Source: Acephala macrosclerotiorum (taxonomy: Eukaryota; Ascomycota; Leotiomycetes; Helotiales; Mollisiaceae). From it: DNA of 64,000 nucleotides. Made by a program: the position numbers and the translations under genes. Shown here one piece after another: positions 47,350 through 60,835 of the stretch (positions are counted from its first letter, which is position 1; the number at the start of each line of letters is the position of its first letter). The stretch lies in NCBI GenBank assembly GCA_014904845.1, contig MU119437.1, positions 25,252 through 89,251 of the forward strand, written 5' to 3'. Under the pieces are notes generated by a model, which was not told where the DNA came from, ran no database searches, and saw only the letters and a program-made list of their open reading frames with translations.

Positions 47350-48918
47350 AATATAATAATACGTTTAATTGATTAATTATACGATTTTTACGTTTTTATT
47401 TACAAATTTTTTCGATAAATTACTATTTCAATTTATAATTTTCGAGTTTTATATTACAATAAATTAAACAATAATTATTCGCGTTTTCAAATTTTTTTTT
47501 ATTTTAAAAAATAAATATTAATATATTCAATATATAAATTAATTCTCTCGACGAATAATTACTTCGATTACGTAATTCAATCAAAACAAAAAGTTTAAAT
47601 CGTTCAATAATTCTTAAACTAATAATAAATTAATATTAAATATTGAATTTATTATTTTTGTCGACGATATAATCAATATTTTAATTATATCGATAAATTT
47701 TACTACGAATTATTTTTTTATTGATTTTTTTTTCGAATTCGAAAAAAAAAAACGATTTAAATAACTTATAAATAAAATATTAAATACAAAAAAAATTCGT
47801 CGTTAAAAACAATTTAAAATATCGTTAATTGAAATTAAAATATTTTACTATTTACGACAAAATATTAATCGAAAATAAATAATTAAAACGATTAAAAAAT
47901 CAATTAAAATTATTAAAATTAAAAAATTTTCTTGAAATTATTTAAAAATCGACGACGTAAATTAATTCGATCTCAAAATAAACAATAATACTTTTTTAAA
48001 AAAATTTATTATTATATTTAATAAAATTATAATTTATAAAAAAATTTATATTTTTATAAATCGTTTATAAAACGTTATAATAATTTACTCGAAATTTGAA
48101 ATTATATAATTTTAAATTAAATATTTGATTAATTAAACAATTATTTAATATATTTTAAAAATTTTTATTTAAAAACGTTATTAATTTAATTTTGTATTAT
48201 TAATCGATATTTCGAGTATTTTAATACGTCGTTTTAAATTGAATTTGTTTACAATTTTCAAATACTTGAATTCTAAAAATTTTAAATATACGATAATAAA
48301 TATCAAACAAAAAACGAATATTTAAATATATTTCAATAAAATATTTTTTTATATTTATTATTTAAATTATATAAACGAAAATTTTTTTAATATTATTATT
48401 TGAAATACTTTAAATCTAAAGATTTAAATTCAAATTAATATTTTAATCGAGTTCGAATCTCGATATTCGTTTATATTAAGAATTGTAATCAAATAATTAA
48501 TATTACGTAATTTAATTTAATAATACTAACAATTTAAATTTTTTAAATAACGTTAAAATCAATAATTTGATTGATCGTATTTCAATCGATCGAAATAAAT
48601 CGATAAATATTTTTTTTCTCGAAATTAATTTTTTACTTTTTATAATTAATTATAAAATCTATTAATAATAGTAAATCAACGATTAATAAAAAATAAAAAA
48701 TTGTAAAAAGTTTATTATATTATTAAAATTTAAAATCTTAAAAATATAGAGTTTTTTATTTTAATTAATAATAATAAATTGAAATTTTTAAATATTGATT
48801 TTAATAATATATTTAATATAAATATAAAAACAAAATTAATTGTATTAATAAATACTAAAAATTAAATACAATTAAATACATTAAAAACAATATAAATATT
48901 CTTTTAAAAATAGTATAT

Positions 48919-49029
48919 TATTACAATTATATTTACGTGATTTTATATTTTTTATATAATATTTCTATAATCGAAATTTTTTTAAGTATTTTAATCAATT
49001 ATTTCAATTTATTGTTATTTATATTATAA
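48919..49029 (+). repeat. Right LTR of element A
   Basis: Direct-orientation copy of 47240-47349, with mismatches that are mostly C/T or G/A. Confidence 0.65.
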
Positions 49030-50915
49030 TAAAATAATTTTTTTTTTCGTAATTAAAAAAATAATTATATTATAAACGTTAAAAATAAACAATAAATTTA
49101 TAAATTAATTTATAAATAAATAAAATTTATATAAAAATTGTAAAATTTAAAAATATTATAAAATTTTATTATATAGTAAATTTATAAATAAAATTACGAT
49201 TTCGTAAAAAAAACGAAATAATAAAAAAAAATATATTATAATACGAAAAAAATAAAAATAAAATAAAATAAAAATTAATAAAATTAAAAAAAATTATTAA
49301 AAATATAATTTTAAAAAAATTTATAAATAAAAAAAAAACGTTAATATTATATAAATTTAAAAATTAAAAATAAAATTAAATTTATTTTTTCGAAAAAATA
49401 ATTTTTATTATTTTTATTAAAAAAATTTTTTTTAATTAATAAAAAAATAATTTAAATTTATATATTTTTTTAAAAAAAAATTATATTAACGATTTTTAAT
49501 TTAATTAAAATTTTTTTAATATTTTATTTAAAAAAAGAATTATTTTTAAATAATATATAAAAATTATAAATAAATATTATTTTTCAAAATAAAGTTTTTT
49601 AAATTAAAATTTATTATTTTTTTATTAAATTTTTTTTTTTAAAATATTATTATTACGTTATAATTTTTTCAATATTATTTATTTTAATATATAATTTTAA
49701 ATTCGTAAAATATTATATAAAAATACGTTTTACAATTTATTATATAATTTTTCAAATAATTAAAATTTAAAATTTAAACGATTTTAATATTTTATTTTTA
49801 TTCGTTTTTATTTTAATTTATTATACGAATTTTTTTTTTATAATTTTTTGTATTTTTATTTAATTATATAATTATTTTATAAATTTTATTAAATTGAAAT
49901 TAATTAATCGATTTTCAAATAATATTAAATTAGAAAAAAAAAACAAATTTATTAAATCGTTAAATCAAATTCGATTACGAATTAATTAATAAATATAATA
50001 AATATAATAAATATTATAATAAATAAAAATTATTTTAATTTTTCGTTAATAATTTTTAAAATTTTATATATTATTATTTGATTTTCGTAGATTTTTCGAT
50101 TATATAATAAAAAATAATATTATTAATAATATAATTTAAAAATAATTTTATTTCGTTAATAATTTATATACGATTAATTTATAGTATATTTTCGAAAAAA
50201 ATTTTAAAGTAATTCGATAATTGTAATAATATTTTATCGAATTATTTATTTTAATAAATTTATATTTTCGAGTTTTTAATATTATATATAATTATTTTCG
50301 TTTACGATTAAATTTAATAGTATAAAATTAAAATATTTAATAGTTTTATATTATTAATTATATTTATTCGATAATTAATAATCGATCGTTAATAATATTC
50401 GTTTTAACATTTTAAAAAAATTAAATATCGTATTATATAATATTTATTATATATATTTTATTATATAATAAATATTTAATTTGTTTTTTTTTGTTTTTAT
50501 TATTCGATAAAATAAATTTTAATATAAATTTTTATTTTTTTTTATTTTTTTTATTATATAATTAACGATTTTTATTCGTTTTTTTATATATTTAATTTAT
50601 TATTATATTTTATATATTATATTTGTTTATTTGTAATTTTTATATTAATAATTCAATTTTAATCAATTTTAAATAATTATTAAATTAATTATTAATTTTT
50701 TATTTGAATTTTAAATAATTAATTATAAATAATTTTTATAAATTTATTAAATAAATTTCTAATAAAAAAAACGTATTAAAATCGATTTTAAAAAAATCGT
50801 ATAATTTATTTTTATAATATTAAATCAAAAATTAAATAAAATTATTATAATAAAATATTTTAATTTATATAATATATTTTAAATTAAAAATAATATAAAA
50901 AAAAAAAATAAAATA

Positions 50916-50924
<9 letters not shown>

Positions 50925-50992
<68 letters not shown>
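50925..50992. repeat. Long poly-A tract
   Basis: About 66 A in 68 bases, interrupted only by TT near 50957. It could be a retroposon tail (LINE-like) or replication slippage in AT-rich DNA. Confidence 0.85.
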
Positions 50993-50995
<3 letters not shown>

Positions 50996-53190
50996 ATTTA
51001 TAAACGACGAAGTTTATAAAAATTATAATTCGATATAATAAATTATTTAATATATTTAATTAAACAAAAAAAACAAAGAATATATATATTAAATTTAAAT
51101 ATTAAATATATTTTTAAATTTCAATATAATAAAATTATTAAAATTTTTATTATAAAATATATATTTATTAAAAAATTATATTAAAAATTTAATAATTTAA
51201 ATTTTTTTTTTTTAAAAATAAATATAATATCGAAATTAAATAATTAAATAAAACAAATTATAAATTAATTAAACGTTTTAATTAATATTATATTAATATT
51301 TTTAATAATATTTTTATATTAATATAAAATATAATATATTTTATTAAAAAAAATAATTATTATAAGTATTTTAAATTTTGTTTTAAAGTAAATAATAATT
51401 AAATAATTATATTTAATAAAATCGATATTAATATAAATATATTTAATATTTTTATTAAAAATCGAAATTTTTATTTAAATTGTATATTGTTAAATATTAT
51501 TTTTTTTTAAATTTATAATTAAATTATTCGAGAATTAAATCGAATTTTAAATTCTCGAATTGATTTTTTATATATTATTAACGAATAAAACTCGTTATCG
51601 CGTATAAAAAAAATTGATCAAATTATTATTATACGTATTCGATTTTATAAAAATATTATACAAAAAAAAATTAAAATTTTATTATAAAATAATTTAATAA
51701 TTTAATTCGTAAATTACGTTTTTAATAATATATTATTTATAAATAAAAAATTATAATCGAATTAAGATTTTATCAATAAAATTATATAATAAAAAATACG
51801 AAAAAAAAACGTTTTATTTTTTTAAAATTTTTTATATTTTTCGTTATTTAAAAAATAAAAAAACTATTATAAATTATTAAAATTTAATATTTAAATAATT
51901 AAAAATTATTTTTCGCGAAATATATTTTAACGATTTATAAGAAAAATTATATAAAAAATTATTAAATAAAAAAAATTAAAAATTAAAATTAAAAAAACGT
52001 AAACGATTTAAATATATTAATATAATTTTTAATTTGATTTCAAACGATATTAATTTATATTATTATAATAATAAAACAAATTAAATAAATATATAAATAA
52101 AATAAAATACGATTTTCGAAATTATAATAATATATTAAATCAAATAAATATTATATTTTATAATCGTAATAAAATTTTAAATTTTAAATATAATAAAATT
52201 TCAAATATTAAACGTTTTTTAATATTATAATTTATTATAAATTAAAGATTTTTAAATTTAAATATTTTAATTTTAATATTTATATAATATATTTATTATT
52301 TTAAATTTTTAAATATATTATTTTTTATTTTTATTTTCTCGATTTAATAATAATAATTGTATAATTTTTTATTTATTTATATATATTTTTTATTAAAATT
52401 AATATATTATTATTTTGAATTTATTTATTAATACGTATTTAATATTGTTTTTACTTTGAAAAAATATTTATATATAGTATTTTTTATTATTATTTATAAA
52501 ATATATCGTTATATAATAAAAATATTAAATTTTTTCGAATTTATTTATATAAATAATTAATTGAAAATTAATTAATATTAAAATAAATAAAATTTATATT
52601 ATTTATATTATTCGATTTCGTATATTTAATTATATAATTCTTTTTATAAAATAAATCAACGTTTTTAATATTTATTATTATTATTAATTATATTATAATT
52701 AAAAAATATAAAATTATAAAATAATAATAATTATTTATATATACGTTATACGAAATTAAATAAATAAAATCGATATTACGTTTTCGTATTTATTAAAATT
52801 AATTGCTTGTTCGATATAAGGACTAATATCAACTTTTCTATATGCACGTGACATCAACACTTTTCACAATGAACGATTTCACTCAAATTTAATCGAAGTG
52901 CTCAAATGCAGCGATTTGATTGGTTCATTAAAGAATTCCGTAGTCTTGTGACTTCGAACTAACATGCAATCGATCCGATAAAGAATACTAAAACCTCGAT
53001 TTACGAGCGATCGCGCTGCGCCTACAATTATAATGTATCAATTAATCCAAATTATATAAAACTTATAAATAAATTGAAACTCAATTAAATACCGTCAGAT
53101 TCCAAGTTTCAAGCGATTTTATTAATTCGTTGTTGCGCAAATCAATAGAATATAGTCGTACTCAACTAAAATAGCGATCGCAAAACTTCT

Positions 53191-53662
53191 AAATGGGCTT
53201 CTGCCTCAGGCACTAAGGCCGGCAATCGCTCCGGTAAGAAACACCAAAACTCTCTAAGTGCTGAACGTCTTTACGACTGCGCAGCTTTTAAAGAAGGTTC
53301 TAAAAAGTCTTCCCCTGGAATTATATACTAAGTAAAGTGATCCAAATTCATTGAATCCATCGTAGTAACTCAATATAAGAAACGAGGGTCTCAAGGGATG
53401 TCTCTCTGGTAAGGCTCTACTAGAAGTGCGTTTCTGCCTTAGGCATTAAGGCATTCACTTAAGTGCTGGACATCTCTACAGCTGCGCAGCTTTTAAGGGG
53501 AGTCCTAGGGGGTCTCTCCCTAGAATTATATGCTAAGTAAAGTAATCTAAATTGATTGAATCGATCGTAGTAATTTAATATAAGAGACGGGGGTCCCAGG
53601 GGGTGTCCCCCTAGTATAAAGCTCTAGAAGTGCGTTTCTGTCTAAGGCACTAAGAAGCTTAT
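53191..53662. repeat. Tandem ~204-233 bp repeat units
   Basis: Units start near 53191, 53424 and 53628 (the last partial) with AAGTGCGTTTCTG or a close variant. Shared inner blocks include TGCGCAGCTTTTAA, GAATTATAT.CTAAGTAAAG, GAATC.ATCGTAGTAA and a G-run/C-run hairpin. Unit 2 is 204 bp. Unit 1 is about 233 bp, with an extra GGCCGGCAATCGCTCCGG segment. Confidence 0.8.
53598..53612. other. GC-rich hairpin AGGGGG-TGT-CCCCCT
   Basis: A perfect six-base-pair stem with a three-base loop inside unit 2. The counterpart earlier in the same unit at 53505-53523 is CTAGGGGGTCTCTCCCTAG. Confidence 0.75.
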
Positions 53663-53871
53663 CAGCTTATCGGCTTTCACCGCTCGGCAGAATTCGAATA
53701 ACTACTTCAATAAAACATTCTAACTTCGAATCCTTATAAAACACTCAAATTAAGAGGTTTTGACTTAAAACTTAAAATAAAAGTAAATTACTAAAGTCGA
53801 AGACTTTGTAGTCTCTCGCAAAAGCGCCTTTACGAGGCCTGCGGAGCAAAATGTGCGTCGAGTAAAAAAAG

Positions 53872-53923
53872 AAAAAGCTCGTCCGCTATTGGCTCGCTTG
53901 CGAGCCGCTGGACGGGCTCTTTC
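53872..53923. other. Large imperfect hairpin at right edge of island
   Basis: The core GGCTCGC-TT-GCGAGCC (53891-53906) is perfect. An outer arm pairs AAAGCTCGTCC with GGACGGGCTCTTT, with a few bulges. It sits just before the return to AT-saturated DNA. Confidence 0.75.
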
Positions 53924-56900
53924 TTTCGAAACGAGAGAAACATTTTAAAATTTAAAATATAATATGAAAATAATATTAAAACGATACGTAAATATTTATT
54001 AAATTATTTATATTAATATTTATTTACGTTAAAAAATTTGAAAATTTTAAATATAAATTCGTTATTATTATTTTTAAAATTCGTTATATTTTTTATTTAA
54101 TTTTTATTTATTAATTTTTATTATAATTATTTATATCGTTTTTTTTTAAATACAATTTTTAAACTTTTAAATTTTTATATTTATTAATTTGTTTTTTTAT
54201 TTTTCGTTTATACGATTAAATTTTAAAATTTTTATTAATAATAAATTTAATTTTAATTTTAATATTTATATCGTTAATTTTTTTTTATTTTTTTATAAAC
54301 GAAATATTTTTTATAATATTTTATTCGAATTTTCGATTTATAATTTTAAATAATAATTAATATTAAATTAAAATAATTTAATATAAATTCGTAATAATAA
54401 AAAATAAATATATTTAATATATTTATAAAAATAAAAATATTAAAATTAATAATTTTTTATTATTTTAAATAAAAATAATTATTTTTTATATATTTTAATA
54501 TTTTTTAATAAAACGATTTCGATTTTTTTTTTAAATAAATACAAATATTTTATAAATATTTAAATTAATTTTTAAAATTATATTTATATATATATAATTA
54601 TTTTATTTTTTAAAAAATCGAAAAATAAAAATTTAATATATAAATTATTATTTATCAATTTTATTTAAAATTATTTTTTAAAATATACGTATTATAAAAA
54701 TATTAAAAACTCGTAAAAATAAATTAATCGTTATAAAAATAATAATTTTTAATAAACGAATATATAAAAAAAATAATATTTATTTATTTTAATTAAAAAT
54801 TTTTTTAATCGATTATTTTAATTTTAATATTATAAACAACGAAATAAAAAACTAATAATTATATTTATTAATAACGATTACGAAAACGTAATTTAAATAA
54901 AAATAATTTAAATTATAATAATTTAAATAATAATAAATTTTATTAATTAAAAATTTATTTAAAATCGATTATAATTAATATTTTTATTATTTATATTTTC
55001 CAAAAAAAAACTCGTAAAAAATAATATTATTTAATTTAAAAAAATTTATAAATACTATTTATATTCGCTATTTTTAATAAATAAATATAATTAAAAAATA
55101 TAATAAAATAAAAATACATTCGATATTATACGAAAAAGTATTTTATTATAATATAATATTTTTTTAAAACGATAATATATATTTTTATTTTTATATAATT
55201 ATTATAAAAAAAATAATATTATTTTATTTCGATATTAATATTAATAATTATTTAAAAATTTCTCGTATTTTATAAAATAAACTTTTTTATAATTTAATTT
55301 TATCGTTTTTATTTAAACGTTTTTTTTATTATATTTTTTTTTAAAATTTTTATATATTTTTTTTAATTATTTAAATCGTTTATTTAAAAAAAAATTATAA
55401 AATTTTAAAAATTTTTAAATTTTTAAATATATTATATTAAAAGAAAATATTTTTATTTTTATAAAAAAAATTTTAATAAAAAGATTTAAAACGTATAAAA
55501 TCGATTATTATATTTTAAAATTAATAATTTAATCGAATAATAATTTTAAAATTTTATTTTAAAAAAAAAAAAAAAATATTTTTTTTTCGATTAAAAAAAT
55601 ATATATTTGTTTTTATATTTTTATTTATTTTATTTATAAAACTATTAATATTATATTTTTTATAATTTAAAGATCTTTTTTTTTATTAAAAATACTTTAA
55701 AATATATTATTAAATTAAATTTAAATTTTTTTTATATTCGAAAAACGAATATTTTTATTTTTATTTTTATTTTTATTTTTACGAAATTTATTAAACTCGA
55801 AATTTTTTTTGTTTAATATTTTCGTTTTTAAATTTTTTATTTTTAATTTAATTTTAAAAATATTTTTTATAAACGATATATTATTTAATAAAACGTTCGA
55901 TTTATTATTATTCGATATATTCGATTTATTTAATTATAATAAACGATTTTTTTAAAAAATTATTTTAATTTCGTCGATACAATTTATAATATTATATATT
56001 TTAATAATATTTTTATTTTTATCGATATTTTATTTTACGTTGATATTATCGTTTTTATAAAATACAATCGAAAATAATAAACGAATTTTATATAAATTAA
56101 TATTCTCGAAATTTTCGAATATAAATTTTTATATAATTATATAAATTTGAAATTCTTTTAAACGTAATTTAAAAATTTTACGATCGTATAATTTTTTTTT
56201 TAATTTTTTTTATATAATTTTAAATTTTTTTTTAAAAAAATTTTTAATATAAAAAAATTTTTAATATAAAAAAATTTGTTAAAAAACGTATTATTTTTTT
56301 ATATATTAATAAAATTAAATTTAAAATAAATAAAAATTAAAAACGTTTTATAAAATATATTTTTTTAAAAAATTTTTCGTTTATTTTTATAATAAAAAAA
56401 AATTTAACGATAATTAAACGAATATATTTTTATATTAATTAAAAATATAATATATTAAAAATTTAAATAAAATTTTTTTTTTAATTCGTTTTCGTTTTTA
56501 TATATTTGAATTTTAAAATAATATATAAAATAATAAAAATAATAATAATAAAACTTTTATAAATTTTAATTTCGTAATAATTATTATAATTAAAAAAAAA
56601 ACAATATAATAAAAAAAAAATTCAAATTAATTATATATCGTATATAACGCGATTATATATAATATTTTAAATTTTAAATAATAAAAAATATAATAAATAA
56701 ATTAAATATTATAAAATTAAATATTAAAAAATAATTAATAATTATATAATTATTAAAAATTTAATTTATTAATTATTAAATTTTTTTTATTATAAAATTT
56801 ATATAAAATTAAATATTAAATTATTAAATATATTATTTAAATTTTTACGATTTATAATAATTAAAAAAAAAATTTATTAAATTTTTACGAATAATAATAA

Positions 56901-59078
56901 TTCGAAAATTTAATATATAATAATTTGAATTTATTTTCGTATTATTAAATAATAATATCGATAAATATTAATAAAAAAATCAAATTTATAAATTTAAAAA
57001 TTTATTATTATATAAAATATATAAATATAAATATAAATTTTATTTTATTAATTTATTTATATTCGAAATCGTTAAAAACGAATTATAAATATAATTTATA
57101 CGATAGTAAAATCGTTAAAAATTTGCGATATATTATATAATTATTAATATTAATTAAAAGAATTATTTTTTATAATATAAAAATTTATAAAAATACAAAA
57201 ACGTTATAAATTAATATTATTAAATAATTTTTTTAAAAAAGTTTTAATACATTTTAAACGTTATTATTATATTAATAAAAATTACGAATTAATTTAATAA
57301 TAATATTTTAACGATTTTTTAATTTATTTAAAAACGTATTTAAAAATATTAAAATAAAAACGTAAAACGAAAAAAAACGTATAAATAATTTTAAAATATA
57401 TATTATAAATTTATAAAAAATTAAATTAAATAATTTTATTTATTTATTTATCGATTATTAATAATATAAAAAATAAAAATATAATAATAAAAATTAATCG
57501 AAATAAAAACGCGATAATAAAAATTAATTAAAATATTAAACGAATATAATAATTTTTATTTTAATTTATTTTTTAATTTTTTATTTTAATAATTTTATTT
57601 TTATAAATTCGTTTAAAATATATATATTGAATTATTTAATAATATTATTATTTTTCGATAATAAGATTTTGTTTTTTTTAAATAATACGCGAAATATAAT
57701 TTTATTTATTTTTATTTATTTTATAATTTATAAAAATAAAAAAAAACGTACGATTTATCGTTTTATATTATTAATATTAAAATGTATTAATTTGAATATT
57801 AAAAAAAAAAAATTTTAATTTTTTTTTTTTTAAATTTTATTTATATAATAATAATTTTATATTAAATATCGAAAAAAGTAATTAATATTTAATAATTTTA
57901 TTTTTAATATTTTTATATCGATTTTATTATATTTATTTTTAAAAATTCGATATATTATATTAAAAAAATTATTGTTTTATTATTATTATTCAAATTAAAA
58001 AATTAATTTTTATTATTAATATTATTTTGTTATTTGTAATCGTTTTAATTATAATATTATAAAATTTAAATTAATTTTTAAAATTTTTATTATTAGATTA
58101 TAAATCGTAATAATAAATAAAAATACGTATTATATTTTATTTTTTTTTCAAATTTTAAAATTATATATTAATAAAAATATTAAATTAAATTTAAAAAAAA
58201 TTTTTTTTTTTTATTATTACTCGTTTTAAAATTTGTTTATTAATTGTTTTAAAAGCGATTAATATTTTATTATATTTTTTAAAAATTTTATTAATTATTT
58301 TAAAAATTTTCAATATACGTTTTTTTAATATTTTAAAATAATCAAATTTTTTTTACGAAAATTTTAACGATATATTTATAAATATAATAATAATTTTAAT
58401 ATAATATTTTTAATAATATAATATCGATAAAATTAAAAAAAAATATATATAAAATATATAAATTTTTTTTTTAATAAATATTCGATAAATTTTACAATTA
58501 AAATTTAATTTATTTATATTTATTTATTTTATTTTATTTTTTTAAAAAGTTTTAAATACGTTTTAAATATTTTTTTTAAAAAAAAAGATTTTTATATTTA
58601 TAAATATATATTATAAATTTAATATTATATATTATTTATTTGTTTTTTTATTAATATTTTTTTTAAACGTATTTTTAAATATAATTTTAAAAATTTTATT
58701 AATATTAAATTTTTTAAATTTATTATAATAATTATAATTTTAATTTTATAAAAATTTAAATATTAATATTTGAAAATTTTAAATATTTACGATTTTAATT
58801 AAATATTTTAATATTTTTAATTTATATTTAAATATTTTTATATTTAAAACTTTTTAATATTTTTATTTTATATTTAAATATTTTAATATTTGAGATTTTT
58901 TAGTATTTAAAATTTAAATTTAAATTAAAAATATTAAAATTTTTTTAATATTTGTAATTTTAATTAAAAAACGATTATATTAATTTAAAATAAATATTTT
59001 TTTAATTTTTATAAACGTTTTTTCGAGTAATTTTTCGAGTAATTTACGAATTAAACGATATAAAAACGTATTACATTT

Positions 59079-60835
59079 TGTAATATAAATTATAATAAAT
59101 TAAAATAATTAATTAAAATATTCGAAAAAATTTCAATTATAGAAATATTATATAAAAATATAAAATTACGTAAATATAATTGTAATAATATATCGTTTTT
59201 AAAAAAATATTTATATTATTTTTAATATATTTAATTGTATTTAATTTTTAGTATTTATTAATACGATTAATTTCGTTTTTATATTTATATTAAATATATT
59301 ATTAAAATCAATATTTAAAAATTTCGATTTATTATTATTAATTAAAATAAAAAACTTAATATTTTTAAAATTTTAAATTTTAATAATATAATAAGTTTTT
59401 TGTAATTTTTTATTTTTTATTAATCGTTAATTTATTATAAAAAGCGAAAAATTGATTTCAAAAAAAGAAATATTTATTAGTTTGTTTTAATTAATCGAAA
59501 TACGATCGATCAAATTATCGATTTTAATATTATTTAAAAATTTTAAATTATTAGTATTATTAAATTAAATTACGTAATACTAATTATTTGATTACAATTT
59601 TCGATATAAACGAATATTGAAATTCGAATTCGATTAAAATATTAATTTGAATTTGAATTTTCGAATTTAAAGTATTTCAAACGATAATATTAAAAAGTAC
59701 TTTATTTATATAATTTAAATAACGAGTATAAAAAAATATTTTATTAAAATATATTTAAATATTCGTTTTTTGTTTGATATTTATTATTCTATATTTGAAA
59801 TTCTTAAAATTTAAATATTTAAAAATTGTAAATAAATCAAATTTGAAACGACGTATTAAAATACTCGAAATATCGATTAATAATACAAAATTAAATCGAT
59901 AATACTTTTAAATAAAAAGTTTTAAAATATATTAAATAATTATTTAATTAATTAAATATTTAATTTAAAATTATATAATTTCAAACTTCGAATAAATTAT
60001 TATAATATTTTGTAAATAGTCTATAAAAGTATAAACTTTTTTGTAAATTGTAATTTTATTAAACGTAATAATAAAAATCTTCGAAAAAGTATTATCGTTT
60101 ATTTCAAAATCGAATTAATTTATATTATCGATTTTTAAACGATTTTAAAAAAAAATTTAATTTCAATAATTTTGATTAATTTTTTAATCGTTTTAATTAT
60201 CTATTTTCGATCAATATTCTATTATAAATAATAAAATATTTCAATTTCAATTAACGATATTTCAAATTATTTTTAATAATAAATTTTTTTTGTATTTAAT
60301 ACTTTATAAGTCGTACAAATCGTTTTTTTTTTCGAATTCGAAAAAAAAATCGATAAAAGAATAATTTGTAATAAAATTTACTAGTATAATTAAAATACTA
60401 ATTATATCGTCAACGAAAACAATAAATTCAACGTTTAATACTAATTTATTATTAATTTAAAAATCATCGAACGATTCGAATTTTTTGTTTTAATTGAATT
60501 ATATAATTAAAATAATTATTTATCGAAAAAATTAATCTATATATCGAACGTATTAATATTTATTTTCTAAAAAAAAAAAAAAGTTTAAAAGTACAAATAA
60601 TTATTGTTTAATTTATTGCAATATAAAACTCGAAAACTATAAATCGAAATAGTGATTTATCGATAAAATCTATAAACGAAAACGTAAAAATCGTATAATT
60701 AATCGATTAAACGTATTATTATATTTGTAACGTAAATTACAATAAATTGAAATAATTGATTAAAATATTCAAAGAAATTTCGATTATAAAAATATTATAT
60801 AAAGAATATAAAACTACGTAAATATAATTATAATA
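59079..60835 (-). mobile_element. Decayed LTR element B, inverted copy of A
   Basis: The reverse complement matches element A along its length, including TTCGAATTCGAAAAAAA, the FVDDI-coding segment (here GTTGACGATATAATTAG near 60400) and ATTTACGTAATTTAATTTAA-type blocks. LTR-like ends are 60726-60835 and 59079-59190. Both copies keep non-CpG cytosines that the surrounding DNA lacks, so they are less mutated and probably younger. Confidence 0.65.

Larger units (their letters stand above)
47240..49029 (+). mobile_element. Decayed LTR element A (short, Copia-like?)
   Basis: Two direct repeats of about 110 bp, 47240-47349 and 48919-49029, share CACGTGATTTTATATT, a TTTATATAATATTT TATA-like box and ATTATTTCAATTTATTGT. 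They bound 1.57 kb of internal DNA. Reading back the expected C-to-T change, the repeat edges fit TGTTA...TAACA, the usual LTR ends. Internally, TTTGTCGACGATATAAT near 47658 translates to FVDDI, like the YVDD catalytic box of reverse transcriptase. Element B (59079-60835) is an inverted copy. The element is too short to be complete. Confidence 0.65.
43017..52800. repeat. AT-saturated, CpG-only block (RIP-like), left part
   Basis: About 9.8 kb of extreme AT content with no gene. Almost every C is followed by G, so CpA, CpT, CpC and their complements are nearly absent, apart from the less mutated LTR element at 47.24-49.03 kb. The switch at about 43.02 kb is abrupt. Open frames inside, such as 43223-43686, are low-complexity Ile/Phe/Tyr/Asn strings and not genes. 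The pattern fits ancient repeated DNA mutated by RIP. Confidence 0.85.
52801..53945. other. Spared island of near-normal composition inside the AT block
   Basis: About 1.15 kb in which CpA, TpG, CpC and GpG reappear, bounded sharply on both sides by CpG-only AT-rich DNA. It holds three tandem units (53191-53662), GC-rich palindromes and a strong hairpin at 53872-53923. No open frame of useful length exists. The origin is unknown: candidates are late insertion, escape from RIP because units are short, GC clusters of organellar type, or a functional element. Confidence 0.75.

Noticed and set aside
53191..53662. CRISPR-like array
   Set aside because: Units are over 200 bp and directly abutting with no short repeat/spacer structure, and the DNA is fungal.
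57627..57818. 63-codon frame in the AT block
   Set aside because: Low-complexity Ile/Phe/Asn/Lys string, as expected by chance where stops are spaced randomly in AT-saturated sequence.
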